A stretch of 64,000 bases of DNA from Siphonodentalium dalli (GCA_032622095.1 CP136061.1:125130754-125194753); one strand, 5' to 3'; shown: positions 35,685 through 48,780, counted from the stretch's first letter. Notes: a model not told the origin generated them from the sequence alone. A program made the numbers and translations.

Positions 35685-35825
35685 ACCCTTTGTATACTAT
35701 ATACTCATTGGTGAGTAGTTCCCTTAGGATATATACAATGTACAGATCATAAGTTCAACAAATGACCATAGGTCGTTTGTTGAACTGATTATCTGAACAT
35801 TTCCCACCAACAAATATGAATTCTT
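35685..35825 (+). repeat. GAGTAGTTCCCTTA repeat with inner palindrome
   Basis: Begins TTTAACCCTTTGTATAC, then CATTGGTGAGTAGTTCCCTT, then the palindrome AGTTCAACAAATGACCATAG / GGTCGTTTGTTGAACT, and ends ATCTGAACATTTCCCACC. It matches 9215-9460 and, inverted, 42833-42895. Confidence 0.55.
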
Positions 35826-35947
35826 CAACACTTACATGTATATTGCCTACTCGGTTATAACAGTATACAGTGGAAGGGTCTACTGTTCATTTTGGAGGGG
35901 TGTTTGGGTTAAATTAGCAAATGACAGTCAGACAAAAAGATAATATA

Positions 35948-36310
35948 CAGCCTGTTGTCCCGAAAAATACGCACATTATCTATTTATAATTTAATTTGTA
36001 TTAGGTAGATAATCTGCTTAGAATCGCCTCATTTTGTGTCGATAAATGTGCTGAAAATGAGAACGTTTTTGATACATTATCGACTCACAATGAGGCGATT
36101 CTAAGCAGATTATGTGCGGATAATTACACAAATATGCCAACTCACGACTTTAAGGTGTACGCTCTTTATCGTGTGTTTTCATGGTGGCCCGTGTCATAAA
36201 ACGGAATAGCGGTACGAGTCCAATATCTGCTTATTTCAGAATCAAATAATCACATTATGTACCTATTTCACATAATAGGTCGATTATGTGCGTATTTACT
36301 TAGGGATATG
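35948..36310 (-). mobile_element. Hairpin MITE family 1, copy 3 (inverted, best preserved hairpin)
   Basis: The minus-strand copy of the family. Its central inverted repeat is the longest, with arms of about 36 nt (36009-36044 against 36080-36115) built on GAATCGCCTCATTTTGTGTC and its complement. Terminal repeats read CCCGAAAAATACGCACATTA at the left edge and GATTATGTGCGTATTTAC at the right edge. It has no coding capacity. Confidence 0.75.
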
Positions 36311-38452
36311 TCGGAGTAGAAAATCTTAACAGTACCACAACCAGTCCGCTTTGAAGCAATACAACAATTCTCTAAACATGCAGGTAACGTTCAAATGGTT
36401 TACGAACACGCATGGTCATGCTTCCATCTCTAATGGTGTGCTCGATATCTGTTGTATATCTATGGGCGCGTGTATTTTCCTTCATATCAACACCGCTATT
36501 GTTTAACAATGACACTGGATATTTATCACCCCAGAATCGATTCAAATTCCAACAATGCAATCTACAATACGGTTCAACACAGTCACCGTGTCAAGACTTT
36601 CCATCTGAATTGACTGTCGATAGATGTATACAGAACAGGAACTTGATTGCTTTCAAATTTGTTTGACGGAAAAACGTTTTGTTGCATCGTCACTTGTTAG
36701 CTATTCAACGCGTCAACTTCATTTTTGATGATATTGGGCGCGCAATCACTGTCGATAAACTACTGCAATCAAGCATCTGCGGGTGGTCTGATAATTAGTT
36801 ATTCACCACAGGGACGTGGCTACATGGGGTTTTGGTGTGCCGCAGTCTTCCAATGTTGGTTGAACTTTACTCAATCTGAAAAGTGCGTGTCTGAAGTAAC
36901 AGTTGGAAGTTTCAGACCGACGATATATATTGATATTGTTCTGAGAGTTGAATCTTTCAAACAATTTATATTGTCCATATTTCCCGTTTTAGACCAAACT
37001 TCGAATTCTCTCCTGTTTTGAGGCGAACTTTAGACGGAAACGGCGATGAGATTGTAAAATTCCCAACTCAATGAGTCTTCCAGTGTTAAGAATATTATTA
37101 TTTAATGGGTGGGTACAGTTTGAAATTCAAACACGTGATCACACTAAAACTAAAACTCCAGCCCGGTTGTATATACTGTTAGCTATGGTTCCTTCCACGA
37201 CTGACTCAAAGAAACATGGTCAATATCCTTCAATATCCGTCGCCATGAAACAATTTGAGTAAAAACGTGGTTGTCGAGTTTTCTTTTTGAGTTAAAGAAC
37301 TGCCATCGATTTGACACACTGAAACTATTTATTGTACGTACAGTAAATAAGACGGAACCAATGAATCCATTCAGGTTTTGTTGGTCCGATGTTGGTCCGA
37401 TATGAATAGATGCGGCATTTATCCTGTTTCAAGTTTTTATAAGGCGCACAGAAATTCAAAAGACGGCTAATGAAGAGGGTTTATGGTTTTCTTATCCCTC
37501 AGTGGCTAATCTGAAAATATGTTTGAAGATTATGTTCACCGTAGGATATTTTAATGGCGATGCATGTATGTGTCTTGGCATGTCTTTGTTTTTTGAACGA
37601 CGTTGGTTGTAATTGTTTTATGTTCTATTCACATCATAAACTGAAAGTTTGTTTAGGACATTCCTACTAAACACTCTATCTCACTCTTAGCTAAAAAAAA
37701 TATATAATAATCCGGAAATGTTCCACGTGTAGAATGCTTATTGACAAACAGATAGACAGGGTATTCGCGTCATTAAGCTCGCATGCGCGATATAAGTACC
37801 GCGGACACAATTGGTTGTCCAATATTGGATATCGAATCACAGAGCGCGGAACCAAAATGTATTGGTCCGATTGGATCCCTATATTCAATACCAGCAAACA
37901 GGCACGTAGACCACACTGTGACGAAAAGCTTTTCGCTTCGCCAATATTCCAATTTGCAAGACCCCTTGTCACATCATTGGAAACAAACTCAACATTTTGT
38001 TTAGAGAATACGACGGTGGTCGCCTTTTATTCTGTGAGTATCGACGTTGCGCCTCTGAGTGATCCACCTGCGTTCTCTTTTCTCGTGTGATTAGGTTCTT
38101 ACGTGTCGGTTGGAAGGAGGTGATAGTCTTCGTTAGCGCTGATTGATTATCTTGTGATGCGGATGTGGAACTCGCGCGTGAAAGATACATAACCGATCGG
38201 CTGATCACCGTTAAGCCAGTTTAATTCTTGAGTTGACACTAGGATTTCCCTATTGGGATGCTTACATAATTCAACACCATATCATGAGCATAACTTTAAA
38301 GTCAACTGTTTCTTGAATTTATTTTAATAGTTTCGGCAATTAATTAATCTTAAAGCGACAGATGAATTTCGCTTTATAGGAATCACCACTTTAATAATTT
38401 TGTTGTGTTATCGTGGAATAACCATGGTGTGTCCCTGTTTCGTTATTTCAAA
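36311..38452. other. Region upstream of the receptor exon; no gene seen
   Basis: It should contain the promoter or 5' untranslated sequence of the receptor if exon 1 is the transcript's first exon, but I cannot point to a TATA box or start site. Overlapping frames at 37691-38208 on both strands have no recognisable domain. Confidence 0.4.
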
Positions 38453-39122
38453 ATGAGGAATGTATTTGTCTGGATTTTGCTTCAGTTCGCGCGATTGTGC
38501 TATGGTGTGGAAATCAAAGTTGGCGTTCTTCTTCCCTTTGACACAAAATATCCGTGGTCAACGTCGAAAGTATTACCAGCAATCGAATATGCTCTCGAAA
38601 ACATTCATAAGAACAAAACAATTCTTCCCGGGCATAGGCTAGTTCTAAACAGTCAAGATTCTCAGTGCTCGGAAACGATGGGACCGCTGCAAGCTATGGA
38701 CATGTACGTGAATAAAACTGCGAACGTGTTTGTTGGTCCCGCTTGTGATTACGCTGTGGCACCCGTGGCAAGGTTTAGTTCCTATTGGGGCATCCCTGTC
38801 ATAAGCGCCGCTGCCCTAGTGAACGCGTTCGAAGACAGGAGACAATACGGTCTACTGACACGAATTGGTGGATCATACGCTAAAGCTGGAGAATTTTTCG
38901 TCACCGCGTGTAAAAAGTTCAATTTTAAAGCCATAGGTTTGGTGTACCATGAAAATATCATTAACACCAATGTTGGAAAATCGAACTGTTATTTCACGAT
39001 GGAGGCTATTTTCATGGCTCACAAAAAGACTTTTGGGAGGAAACCATATTTTAAAAACTTCGACCAGACGACCAAATATAATAAAGAGGAATTATTGTTA
39101 GAGGCATCAAAACACGTAAGAG
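38453..39122 (+). CDS. Natriuretic-peptide-receptor-like protein, first coding exon (partial gene)
   Basis: This encodes the N-terminal 223 residues of a single-pass receptor whose extracellular ANF-receptor (periplasmic-binding-like) domain binds a peptide; family members signal through an intracellular guanylate cyclase or act as clearance receptors. Residues 1-18 look like a signal peptide (hydrophobic VFVWILL, small residues before VEIKVGVLLP). Family landmarks seen are PAIEYAL (42-48), DSQC (69-72), VGPACDYAVAPVARF (94-108), IPVISAAAL (114-122), SYAKAGEFF (141-149) and SNCYF (177-181). Cys72 and Cys98 are 26 apart, the spacing of the first conserved disulfide in vertebrate natriuretic peptide receptors. 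Cys179 would pair with a cysteine in the next exon. N-glycosylation sequons lie at Asn54 and Asn87. 38453 is the first in-frame ATG; the reading frame extends upstream only to a GTG at 38405. The exon ends at a GTAAGA donor. Without the kinase-like and cyclase exons, cyclase-type and clearance-type cannot be separated. Confidence 0.9.
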
Positions 39123-39128
39123 GTAAGA
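39116..39128 (+). promoter_or_regulatory. Splice donor(s) of receptor exon 1
   Basis: Two donor-like sequences lie 7 nt apart: CAC|GTAAGA (GT at 39116, phase 0) and GAG|GTAAGA (GT at 39123, phase 1). The second fits the metazoan MAG|GTRAG consensus better and keeps two more family-like residues (V, R), so I end the exon at 39122. Reading through both gives a stop at 39131-39133. Use of the first donor would change the phase of the join, so only one can give a full-length receptor with a given exon 2. Confidence 0.7.
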
Positions 39129-40376
39129 CTTGATTCGACATTCCAAATCAGATTGTATACCCACCACTTTATTTACAACAAATGTTGAAAACTGCACATG
39201 TGCATGTTTTCAATGGCCTTTTATGAAAGTTTCATACAATTTTCATTATACCTCCACACACACCTTTATAATTGTATGATAATTTGGCAATGACACAGCT
39301 AACTTCCATGAAGCGCAACATGAGAAACAGATTATTTGAAATGTATTTACATCTGGAAAATTGGCCTTTTAACAACCTTGTTAGACTTGTATGTATTTTC
39401 CCCAAAACCTTCACATATTAGCTATGCACTATTAATCATTAATTTGAATGGTACCTCCATTAAAACGCTCATCGAACGCGGTTCATGGTACAGTTAATTA
39501 CAAGAAGAACAGACATAAGAACAATATGTATTAACCACTATTAAAAAACTATAAACGCTCATCACAACGGTAGTTTGACGATGACATGATATAATTATAG
39601 AGTCCGTCTGATTTGACCTGTAAATTAAAATTCTACTTACTGATAACAAGTATATATATACAGCGCCAGGAGTTACTACACTTTTTAAAAATGTTAAAAA
39701 CATATGTTAATGGAATGGGATTATCATAAAAAAGTAGTAAATGAATATAAGTACATGTACATGTAAGATCATTCAACGCGAGTATGCTCGTACTTTGTAA
39801 ACTCATCTCAGTGTATTTTACTGATTTACTAAACTCCACTTGTATATAAACAAAATGGCCTAAGTCAGTGTCCATTCACCCGGCAGATATCGCGATGAAT
39901 ATAACTTGCAATAAACGTTATATAAAACACAGGCGCCGGAAAGACACCTCACTATATACACAGTAGACAATGAGAATAAGTAGATAAACTTCAGTTTGAG
40001 AACCTTTTTAAATATCTATACTTCTATTTGGGCATTCGAATCATAAATGATTGTTGTGTCATTTGTGATCACTTAACGTTTTTGGGGACAACAAAATATC
40101 AAATCTGTGTAAAACTTAAAAGTTGATATATATGATCATCAAAATATAACTTGTTCTCGTGAAGATAAGCCCAATATAGGCATATTTTTACATGCGCGAA
40201 ATAAGGTGATATTGGCATTATTTGGCTATGGGCCTAAACATTTGTTATTAAAATAGCCATATATGGGTCGATTTCAACTTTGAATATGAAATAAGACCGC
40301 ATTGTGTTTATTTTCACTCGATCAGGCTGGAAAATAACACGCATAAACATATTCACGACTTTTGTACGCTCTTTAT

Positions 40377-40420
40377 CAGTGGCGGATCTGAAATTTTGAA
40401 AGTGGGGGGGGGGGCGCTAT
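40377..40420 (+). repeat. CAGTGGCGGATC terminus-like sequence
   Basis: CAGTGGCGGATCTGAAATTT followed within 20 nt by a 10-G run and CGC. The same end appears inverted at 41835 and 42085. This GGATCCGCC-plus-G-run end is common at the tips of invertebrate repeats. I cannot tell whether the three sites bound one element. Confidence 0.45.
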
Positions 40421-41695
40421 GTGGAAATGTATATATGATGCATAGCATCATCCAAGCCGCTTCGTGGTGAGTGGGTGCGGCGCGAAAGGGAGTACCTCTT
40501 CTCGTAGACCTCCCTCGTGAAAATTGTGTGTATACTATATTCAAAACTACGCCTTTTCCTGTGTTCTGGGCCCAGTTTATGTAGCGAGTGACAATTACAT
40601 TCAGGCGGATCCATGTACAGCTGTTATCACCAGAGTTGCCGAGGAGAGGGCGGGGTATATCACAGGTGTGGGCATTATAATTACGGTGTACTATGGAGGG
40701 AAGAACAAAGCTTCAACTGATAGTGAATTATCTGGGCGACATGATGATTTTGGCTCGCCGGGCATGCCTATGCAACCATCGGGTCGCCTATGGCTTGGGC
40801 CGGTGCAAGGGAGAATATTGTTTTAATTCAGAGTGAATAGTCGCAAAATCCTGGCTTCTAGTACTAGTATAGTGGTGTTTGTGCTGGCAATACAATGCAT
40901 CTGTACAACCACGTAATTTCCTCCATTGCTCAAGCTGATTTTTAGCTTTACTCTTGAAAGCCACCAGCTTCAAGCTGCACCAGCAAAATAGGTCATCAAA
41001 ACAAGTCAAATACTGCGACCATGTATTCGTTTTATTAGTATAACGTTTTACACCACAAATATCTGAAACCGGACTGATTAACTAGTATTCCAATTCCCTC
41101 TACATCTACATAATGTTAATTAAAAATATTGTATGTAAATTAATTAATATCTGTTTTGTAAATGTTTCGGTTATGAATAAATATGTTTTATCAATCAACT
41201 GAATAATGACGATACAGACACATGAAAACAAGAGTTATGAAGGACTCATGATGTTTTTTTTCATTAAGCAATGACAAATTCGTATTTGTCGGTACCTAGA
41301 AATGTCTTACTATCACATATTTGTTCCAGTTAGGGTGAAACAACACAACTATAATTCTAAATGTCATGCATATTTATACCATTTGAAACGAACAAGCATT
41401 GTATTTCTATACTAATTTGAAAATATACTATGTATACATGTATACCATAGTAGTATACGGCGTATATGCCTGTATATAAATGTTGTTACGATGATACTGC
41501 CACCAGTGCGTTCTATGATCTGATTGTTCGATATATAGTCTGAGACAAACCTCCCTACTTTCGAATTACTGGACTACGTTGTATAACTCAGAGTTAGTCG
41601 ACTCATGTTTATCATCATTTGCTCTATACATATAGATGGAATTGTCTAAATGTTTACATCACAGTTAGAATTGCTATATTTATTTGTTATAGAAA

Positions 41696-42085
41696 TGTTC
41701 TGTGTTGAAACTTCGGGCGCCCAAAACGAGATATTTTCCGACACTCCGACACAAAATGTCGCAGAAATTGTTTGCTCTGCATGGCCAAAAAATAGGCCGG
41801 GGCGCCCACGTATCGGGATGTTGGATCCGCCATTGCATGCATGGCTATACATATTACATGGAATACCAAATTGAAGTAATTTCTACACACAGTTAAACAT
41901 GTATACGTCTGAGTATTATAAATGTAAAACATGTAAACTGCTGTATTTACATGCATGTTAGCAATATTCAGTGCAGAATCCTCGGGCGCCCAGAGACAAA
42001 TGATGTCAGAACACGTCCCAAAAAATCCTTGCGCTGGCCAAAATAGGATGCGCGTGCCGGGTGCCCCCCATTGGATCCGCCCTTG
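41696..42085 (-). repeat. Two diverged repeat units ending GGATCCGCC
   Basis: 41696-41835 and 41966-42085 share a TTCGGGCGCCCA/CTCGGGCGCCCAGA start, a GGCCAAAA-TAGG-like middle and TTGGATCCGCC(A/C)TTG at the end, in the same orientation and about 270 nt apart. The small frames on either strand across them are repeat-derived. Confidence 0.6.
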
Positions 42086-42832
42086 TTTATTTCACTGTAG
42101 CCCACGCCATCCAACGGAATGGGTTTATTTCAGAACCAGGTGAGTACAATGTGAACCTGTGAGAATATTAGGGCAATATGAACATATTAGCACTAGGATA
42201 TACGTTGCAAAATATCCAGTGTGTTACATCTCATTAGTCTCAGGTATATAAAGCACGCGCACGCAATAGTAGTATTATGACGTCAAATCGGATGTGCATG
42301 GTATCCTCAGACACATGTGACGAGACTGAGTTAAGTTCTCTCATATACATCTATTGTATTTCATGTTGTTGCATTAAACTGAAGTGTACATGTCATATGT
42401 TCGAAACCGCCAAATCAGTTTCCACAAACCTTGAGAAAAATTAATGAAATACTTAGTATGGTTCCATATTGTTATTCAAAAGAAGCAGTTGTGTCAGGTT
42501 TCCAAGATGTCCATCCAACTTTATACCATAACATTATTTGGTTTGTCTCATTCCTATATTAGATTGACCAGCTCAGCAATGGAGCTTGAGAAGAGGTAGC
42601 TTATCTGGTAATGTGCCCAATCTGATGAGCATCTGTAATGGCGGGGGTAAATCGGGCGTTTAATCATTTCTTTTCTAAATGGATTCTTACTTTCACGTAT
42701 ATATATGACATGATACGTTGTAATAGTTTATTATTCATAATTATGGATGGGTGTTCTAGAAATGTAAGCAGACGACAGACACAGACGAAACATATAATAC
42801 AAGTGCAGGATTGATTTTAGTTAATTAATTTC

Positions 42833-42895
42833 AACAATCTAAACATTTATTAAGGGAACTACTCGTCAATGGTATATAAAGAAAGGGTTAAACAT
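42833..42895 (-). repeat. Inverted fragment of the GAGTAGTTCCCTTA repeat
   Basis: On the minus strand it reads TTTAACCCTTTCTTTATATA then CCATTGACGAGTAGTTCCCT, AATAAATGTTTAGATTGTTG. It matches the left half of the copy at 35685. Confidence 0.5.
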
Positions 42896-43589
42896 CAAAT
42901 TACCAGAAAATATTCCGGTATCAAAGGCTTGAAATGTGCTGCAAAAGCATATGGGGACCGAGGAGGGATGGCGTATATGTTCATACATTTATGTACACAC
43001 TGACATAATTATGTTAATTGGAATATGCCATGCCCGATCCCTTAATGTAACTTTGTTACTTGCAGTTCTTTCTTTAAGTCAGTCAACCTCTGTGCAATTC
43101 TAAGGTGAACATTATGCATGTATGGTAGTACGTACATGAAGGTCCAGTGCAGTTATACACAATATACACTTGTGCAGCATCGCATCTGATGATATCGATC
43201 AGCTGCATTTGCATCTTCGCGTGATGGGTCGCTAAAGCTCCGTGTGGATCACTCTCATTTCTCTTTAAATCCACACAATTAAGGTTTCAGCAGTGAAAGC
43301 TGTGGACTGTTAAAACATCGTTCTCCGCTGAGCAATCATATATCTCGCCCGATTGTTCTTTGCCTTAATAAGAACTTGATGACGAATCTCTAAATTTGGA
43401 AATGGCACGTACGCCTCAATTGCTTTCAGGTGATGCGTACCCTAGAAGGCGTTGTTGTCAAAGACAGGTCATGCTATATGACGTTGCATATAATATGATA
43501 ACATTATATGTAGTAGCACTTAGCATGTGTACATTCTGTAACTTATAGTCAAGCGATCAACTCTAATAACAAGCGTTGGTGTCTTACGT

Positions 43590-43892
43590 GTACAATTCAC
43601 GCCTGAACTGTCGTCATGCTATCTCTCACTCTCCTTCAGTTAGAGGTACATATGAAATAGCAATTTTAATTGAATGTTATAAGTTTATTTCGTTGCATCA
43701 ATCTAATTGCTTTGTGCTATGAATGATGCAGATTGGATATACAATTTTCACCGGTCTGTGGGAAATTAGCTTATGCATTTTTGGTTAATTTGGTTGCAAT
43801 TGGACGGACGGTATTTAATAAATATAATTTCTTAAACTAAAGTGTGTATCACACTTCAACTGTCGTCATGATATCTCCATCTCACTCACTCA

Positions 43893-43927
<35 letters not shown>

Positions 43928-43936
43928 GCTCTCTCT
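43590..43936. repeat. CT microsatellite with a duplicated 5' flank
   Basis: A (CT)n run with a few interruptions spans 43881-43936. The sequence before it, CAACTGTCGTCATGATATCT then CCATCTCACTC, also occurs at 43604 as GAACTGTCGTCATGCTATCT then CTCACTC, without the expanded CT run. Confidence 0.7.
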
Positions 43937-46900
43937 GGGTACCAATTGCCAATTTGAACCATGCTTGCCAAAAAGATCCCGCTTGCAAAACTTGGTTACT
44001 GTAATGATGATGGTATGATGCAAACATAAACTATGGGCGATATTATACTCATGCAAAAACATAGGCAGTCAATATACAGAATCGATACGTGTTATTTTCT
44101 ACATGTATTAAGAAATTCATAAATATATATCCAATCAACTAATGGTCAGTCTTACATCTATCTCGCCCATGTGAGTCGCTCATCTTTAGATTCAAATGGC
44201 ATTGCAATAATATAACTGTATTTTCCCTCAGTCTCATTCCCTGAGATAGCCATTGACCCTAGCCCCAACCAATAGTTCCCTCATTCCGATCTGTTTTGCG
44301 TTTGAACCACTTTCGATTTGTTTCTGTCGTGTCATCTGACGTGACGTGACGTTTTTCAAATCGCAACACGTTTGAACTTTAAACAAACTTTATGACAGGA
44401 ATATGGTATTTTTTGGCACAGCTGCATGTTATATGTAATTGTCTCCGATACATGCCGCGTATTGTTTTGTTATGTATACATGTCTGGACTTTACAATATG
44501 CTTCGGTTGTTGTGTGGTGTTGGCGACACCGGGACTGCGGGAGCGCTATCCGTAACTGACCGGGGATCGATTCCAACCAATCCAAAACTGCATTGTGTCA
44601 AAAACACACTTCATATGACAGGATGATTTGTAACTGTGTACAATAAAATCAGAATACCAACGGCTTTCACGGGCCACAATAACCCATACAAAAAAACAGA
44701 AGTTCGAAATTGATATAGTACGATGAAATATAATCAAAAAGCTACGGCGTTAATTGTTTCAAATTTACGACGCCATAAAAAAGGGTCGCTTGGTCAACCA
44801 AACTCATCACAATAGGCGGCATGGATAAGGATTGTGGTGTGTGTGTTCGATTAAGTTTTGTGGCGAAGTTTCTCGTCTATAGAGCGTTGATCGATCTCAT
44901 TTCACGTTCCGTTGGACTCGCGATGTTTTCGAAATTATCTCGGGAGAGGACAAAAAGCGACCGTGATAGCTTTCTCGTTCCGTCGAAGATGAACGAACAT
45001 TTACAATAGACCACCATAACACGCTGATATAGAAATAACGCACATATTACATGAATCCCAATTCGTCCTATCTGGAATCAGTCTAGGGTCTTATTCAGTC
45101 ATGTTCTTTTGTGGTTACATTATTATAAGTTATAAGATGATTCGTTGCCTGATACGTTGTCATGTGAGGCGAAGTGAGATTAATATAAATTTCGCTGAGC
45201 CTCACATGATACCGTAGCCTGAAACTAAGCGTCATGTAATGCTTTTACCATGCTTTCCGTGTGAGAATTTGAATTACCGGTATGGAGTTCATTACATTAT
45301 ATTAAGCTAAATGTAATGTCTATATCGCTATTGACATATGTAACGTTACAGTCACGCTCCATGGACGTGGAACGTCAACGGACTCCGCCAATGGCTCATC
45401 ACTAAACGTATGATAACAAATTGAGTTTTATAGTTTATTTAAAATACTCAAGAAATATCAGATGCATGTCCATTTTCTTGACGCCAAAAATGCACCGTAA
45501 ATATCCATGGCAGCGTTCCAGGCAAACACAAACAAGATGGCGTCTATCGACCAAATATGAATCCATATACATGTACCCCCGGGCTATTTATATGGTCGGT
45601 GTCATTCAAGGAGAACCTAATATACCCCGTATATCCTGTTAGTAGGTTTCCATTCTCATTGGGCAATCTTGTAGGTCAGCATGATAAGCTGTATTCTCTG
45701 ATCCAAGATACATAAATGGACATTCAGAAATATAAATCAATGGAAATTACATACAAAAGATCAGACGATGACATTTGGGGAGTAGTTAACTTTCAACGGC
45801 TATGTCGATGAGACAAATACTTTCATGATTGTTTGCTAGTAAAAATGGATCCTATTTGGGATACTGTCTCTCCGTCACCAGTCCTGTCTTTTTATTAAAT
45901 GTGTCGCTATCGCAGTTATATTAATGACTGCAGTTTAAAGGATCGCGCATTCTTATAATGTATATTACTATACCGTTTTGCTTTAGTTCCTAGGTCGAAC
46001 TATATACAGACACCAACGAGTCATCTACTCTAAGAAGATTGAAGAAATTGATAGAAATGTATTTACCACCACATGCGCTGTAGCAGTGAGCCCAATATGT
46101 GCAAGGAAAGAATCCCACTTTTATGTTTCAGGTGACAATTTTGATACCTCAAGAAGCCGCATTCCAGGATATGAATCCGCATATAAACTGTTGTCTATAA
46201 AATAGTTATATCCACCTATTGTTATCACAAGGGACAACAACAGCGTTCAATATCCAGGTTTAATTTAAAAGAAAAATTAGGCTTGGAGAGTGTACATGTA
46301 TGCCCACTTAAACCACATTTAGACCCATACAATAGCGATGTTGTGGGGTATAGAGCTCACATTAGAACTGCATATCAACGCGATGTTGAAAACCGACATG
46401 AGTATATATAATGTATCATCTGATCATGGTAGTCGCTGACCCCATTGTACTATTCATAGGCTGAGGCTGTGTTCACACACTGGCATTTTGTTCGGGTGAT
46501 CGTTGGAGATGGATGCCTATACGAGAGTGTGCCCAACCAGGCATATTCCATGACAGGAGTGACATAATGGTAGATTCGTGTACATAAATACATGTATATG
46601 AAAGTTGCATTCGGACAATTGTCAATTGTCGAATCACATACGGAATAACATATTTGTTCCTGCTCACGTGACAAAGGCTGCATGGTGCACATGGACTTTG
46701 TCAGCAGTTCCCCATTGGAAGTCTACCACATGCACCACAACCCATTCGCCGAAATGATTAACAAGGTCAATCAAATTTTGACATTGTGGGAATTTGACTA
46801 CAATTAATTCGTATAGGCACACATCATACAATATGATAATAGAATGTTTTTTTGCAAAACTACAATTTCAGTTAACGGTTAGACATGGGTTCTCACGAGT

Positions 46901-48159
46901 ATACTCTGGCTAATATTTACATATATATATTTCAATGAGAAGATGGATTTGGCATAAATCGGATGATTATAGGGCCATCACGGAGAGGCATATTGTAATT
47001 TCGGTGGTACATGTAGTATGTTAAGAAAGGAACGTATCGTGTGCATTTCGTATGAAGTAATTCATGTAGGTACCTCGAAGATGACCGAGACCACAATATA
47101 TCAGGAATATATTTGGATGTTTCATAGATGTTACGCCTCGGAAAGCTATCACAGTTCTAAATATTAATTGTAATTTTGCGAAACAGATCTAATATTGATG
47201 ATGCGGCGATATCACCGGAGCTGGCATGCGTGCCAATTACTTCATGCATGCATATTTAGCCAGAGAATGGTACCCTGCATAGCGGGCGCATAATCGTTTT
47301 AATACATTGGTTATATGCATACTGGTTATTTGCTCGTTAGAAGACGTATCGACGAATGTTCACTCTACTGTAGTACATTGTATGTTATCTCTGTCACATC
47401 TAGCATATGCATATCATACGCGACCTCCCACGTTGATATGATTCGGAAATAGAATTAGGAAGAATTAATGCAGACCACAAATAGATTATTATAGCTCTGG
47501 GATCTTTATCCATCGTATATGTTGCCGATATATATACAAACGAACCGGTGTATGGGTGCGTTCATACGGGTGTGATGTAATCACGACTAAATGATACACA
47601 TATATTAAGGTTCCAATGCTGAAGCTCTGTACGTGTATTTCAGTAAACGTCTATAGTGCAACAGCAGTGAGCTAGTACTTGAATGAGAATGCGACAGGAC
47701 CAAAATCTATCTTGGCAGAAACATGTTTCGCATGCCTTCAGATAGCTTTATTTACATGTTCGATTGTTGATACCACGTTTTATATTGGCAATACAAATGA
47801 CTCAGTTATATACATGTGCATTGACATATATATTGAGATCTTACAATTGAATTATAGTCGCAATACCCAACTCTTCCTTGTTATGCCAGTAAGCAATACA
47901 CCAAGGTACAGTGTCGTATAACTTATAATTATATAGCGTGTTCAGTCGAAACAGTTAAACAGCGATGGTCATCTATGTTGCCAAACCTTTAAAGTCTGCC
48001 CGATGTTATGGCATATTATTGTTTTGAAAGTAATGCAAATATATCCGAACATGAAATTTAGCATCTATTTATACATAATATACGAACTATACATAACTCT
48101 TAACACAATGGTATACCCAACCGATGTACTGTAGTGCAACCACGCATACTCCCCCGACC
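43937..48159. other. No gene seen
   Basis: AT-rich, with a small hairpin at 45155 and otherwise unique-looking. A GGATCGATTCC motif at about 44564 resembles a tRNA B-box, but no tRNA fold could be built around it. Confidence 0.45.
45155..45215. repeat. Small imperfect hairpin
   Basis: GTCATGTGAGGCGAAGTGA at the left pairs imperfectly with TTTCGCTGAGCCTCACATGA at the right around an AT loop. Its function is unknown; no second copy was found. Confidence 0.5.
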
Positions 48160-48780
48160 AGACTGCGGAAACCGACAAGTTTATCGCCCAAGACCCATCT
48201 TAATTGTACCGTAAAAGTCAACAAACTCACCGACGTTCATCATTTCTTGTATTACTGAACCCGAATATGGATCTGTGATGGACAACATATCGTTTATGAC
48301 CACCGTATTTGTTGCCTGGGATAGCGACAAAATCGGATTGAATCCGACGAGAGCGACTTTAGAGTCGCACTAAATGCCAATCATGTTCGCATCAGCGCAC
48401 CTCATGGCTCTTTTGATGAGCATATGAAAAGCGCTTTTATGACACCGAGTTGCGCAAATGCGTTTCCGTGCTATCGACGAAAGGAAAGACTTCGGCTCCA
48501 TCACGCTGTATTAACCGTGGCTTGGTTTCTATGTCGTTACGAAACGAGATGGGCTTCGTCTAATGATAGCTAACTGATTCCGTCACCTAACGGCATCGAT
48601 TGAATGTTTTTCAACAACGCGCGGGACAAAGCAGCGATGCTTCAGAATCCGACCGTTTGCTCTACGATATTGCAATCCGGAAATGGTGATCAAATCCCGC
48701 AGACGCGGTTTCCGGGCTATGGCTCGTTAGCGCCCCTTTCGATCCTATCCCAGGCCGCGAATTGTCTAAAGTTAGCATAG
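48160..48780. other. Less AT-rich segment with scattered open frames; possible decayed coding sequence
   Basis: By eye this is the most GC-rich non-Helitron stretch of the right half, rich in CG steps. It is open for 40 to 80 codons in several frames on both strands (for example a minus-strand frame with TDPYSGSVIQEMMNVGEF near 48260, and a plus-strand frame with TEPEYGSVMDNISF). The competing frames contradict each other, and none matches a family I know. It could be a decayed gene or transposon remnant, or simply GC-rich DNA with few stops. Confidence 0.3.

Larger units (their letters stand above)
39134..43589. other. Probable intron of the receptor gene with scattered repeats
   Basis: Apart from the GGATCCGCC-type repeats and a hairpin fragment, this is AT-rich DNA. 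No exon resembling the second half of the ligand-binding domain was recognised. Confidence 0.4.

Noticed and set aside
38405-38452. Upstream extension of the receptor protein
   Set aside because: The open frame begins at a GTG, not ATG, and the signal peptide fits the ATG at 38453.
40377-41835. A single 1.46-kb transposon bounded by CAGTGGCGGATC and GGATCCGCCATTG
   Set aside because: The two ends are inverted as expected, but a third similar end at 42085 and the unit structure at 41696-42085 make short separate repeats equally likely.
44490-44590. tRNA or tRNA-derived SINE
   Set aside because: GGATCGATTCC resembles a B-box and GAGCGCTATCC resembles SINE heads, but no acceptor, D or T stem can be paired.
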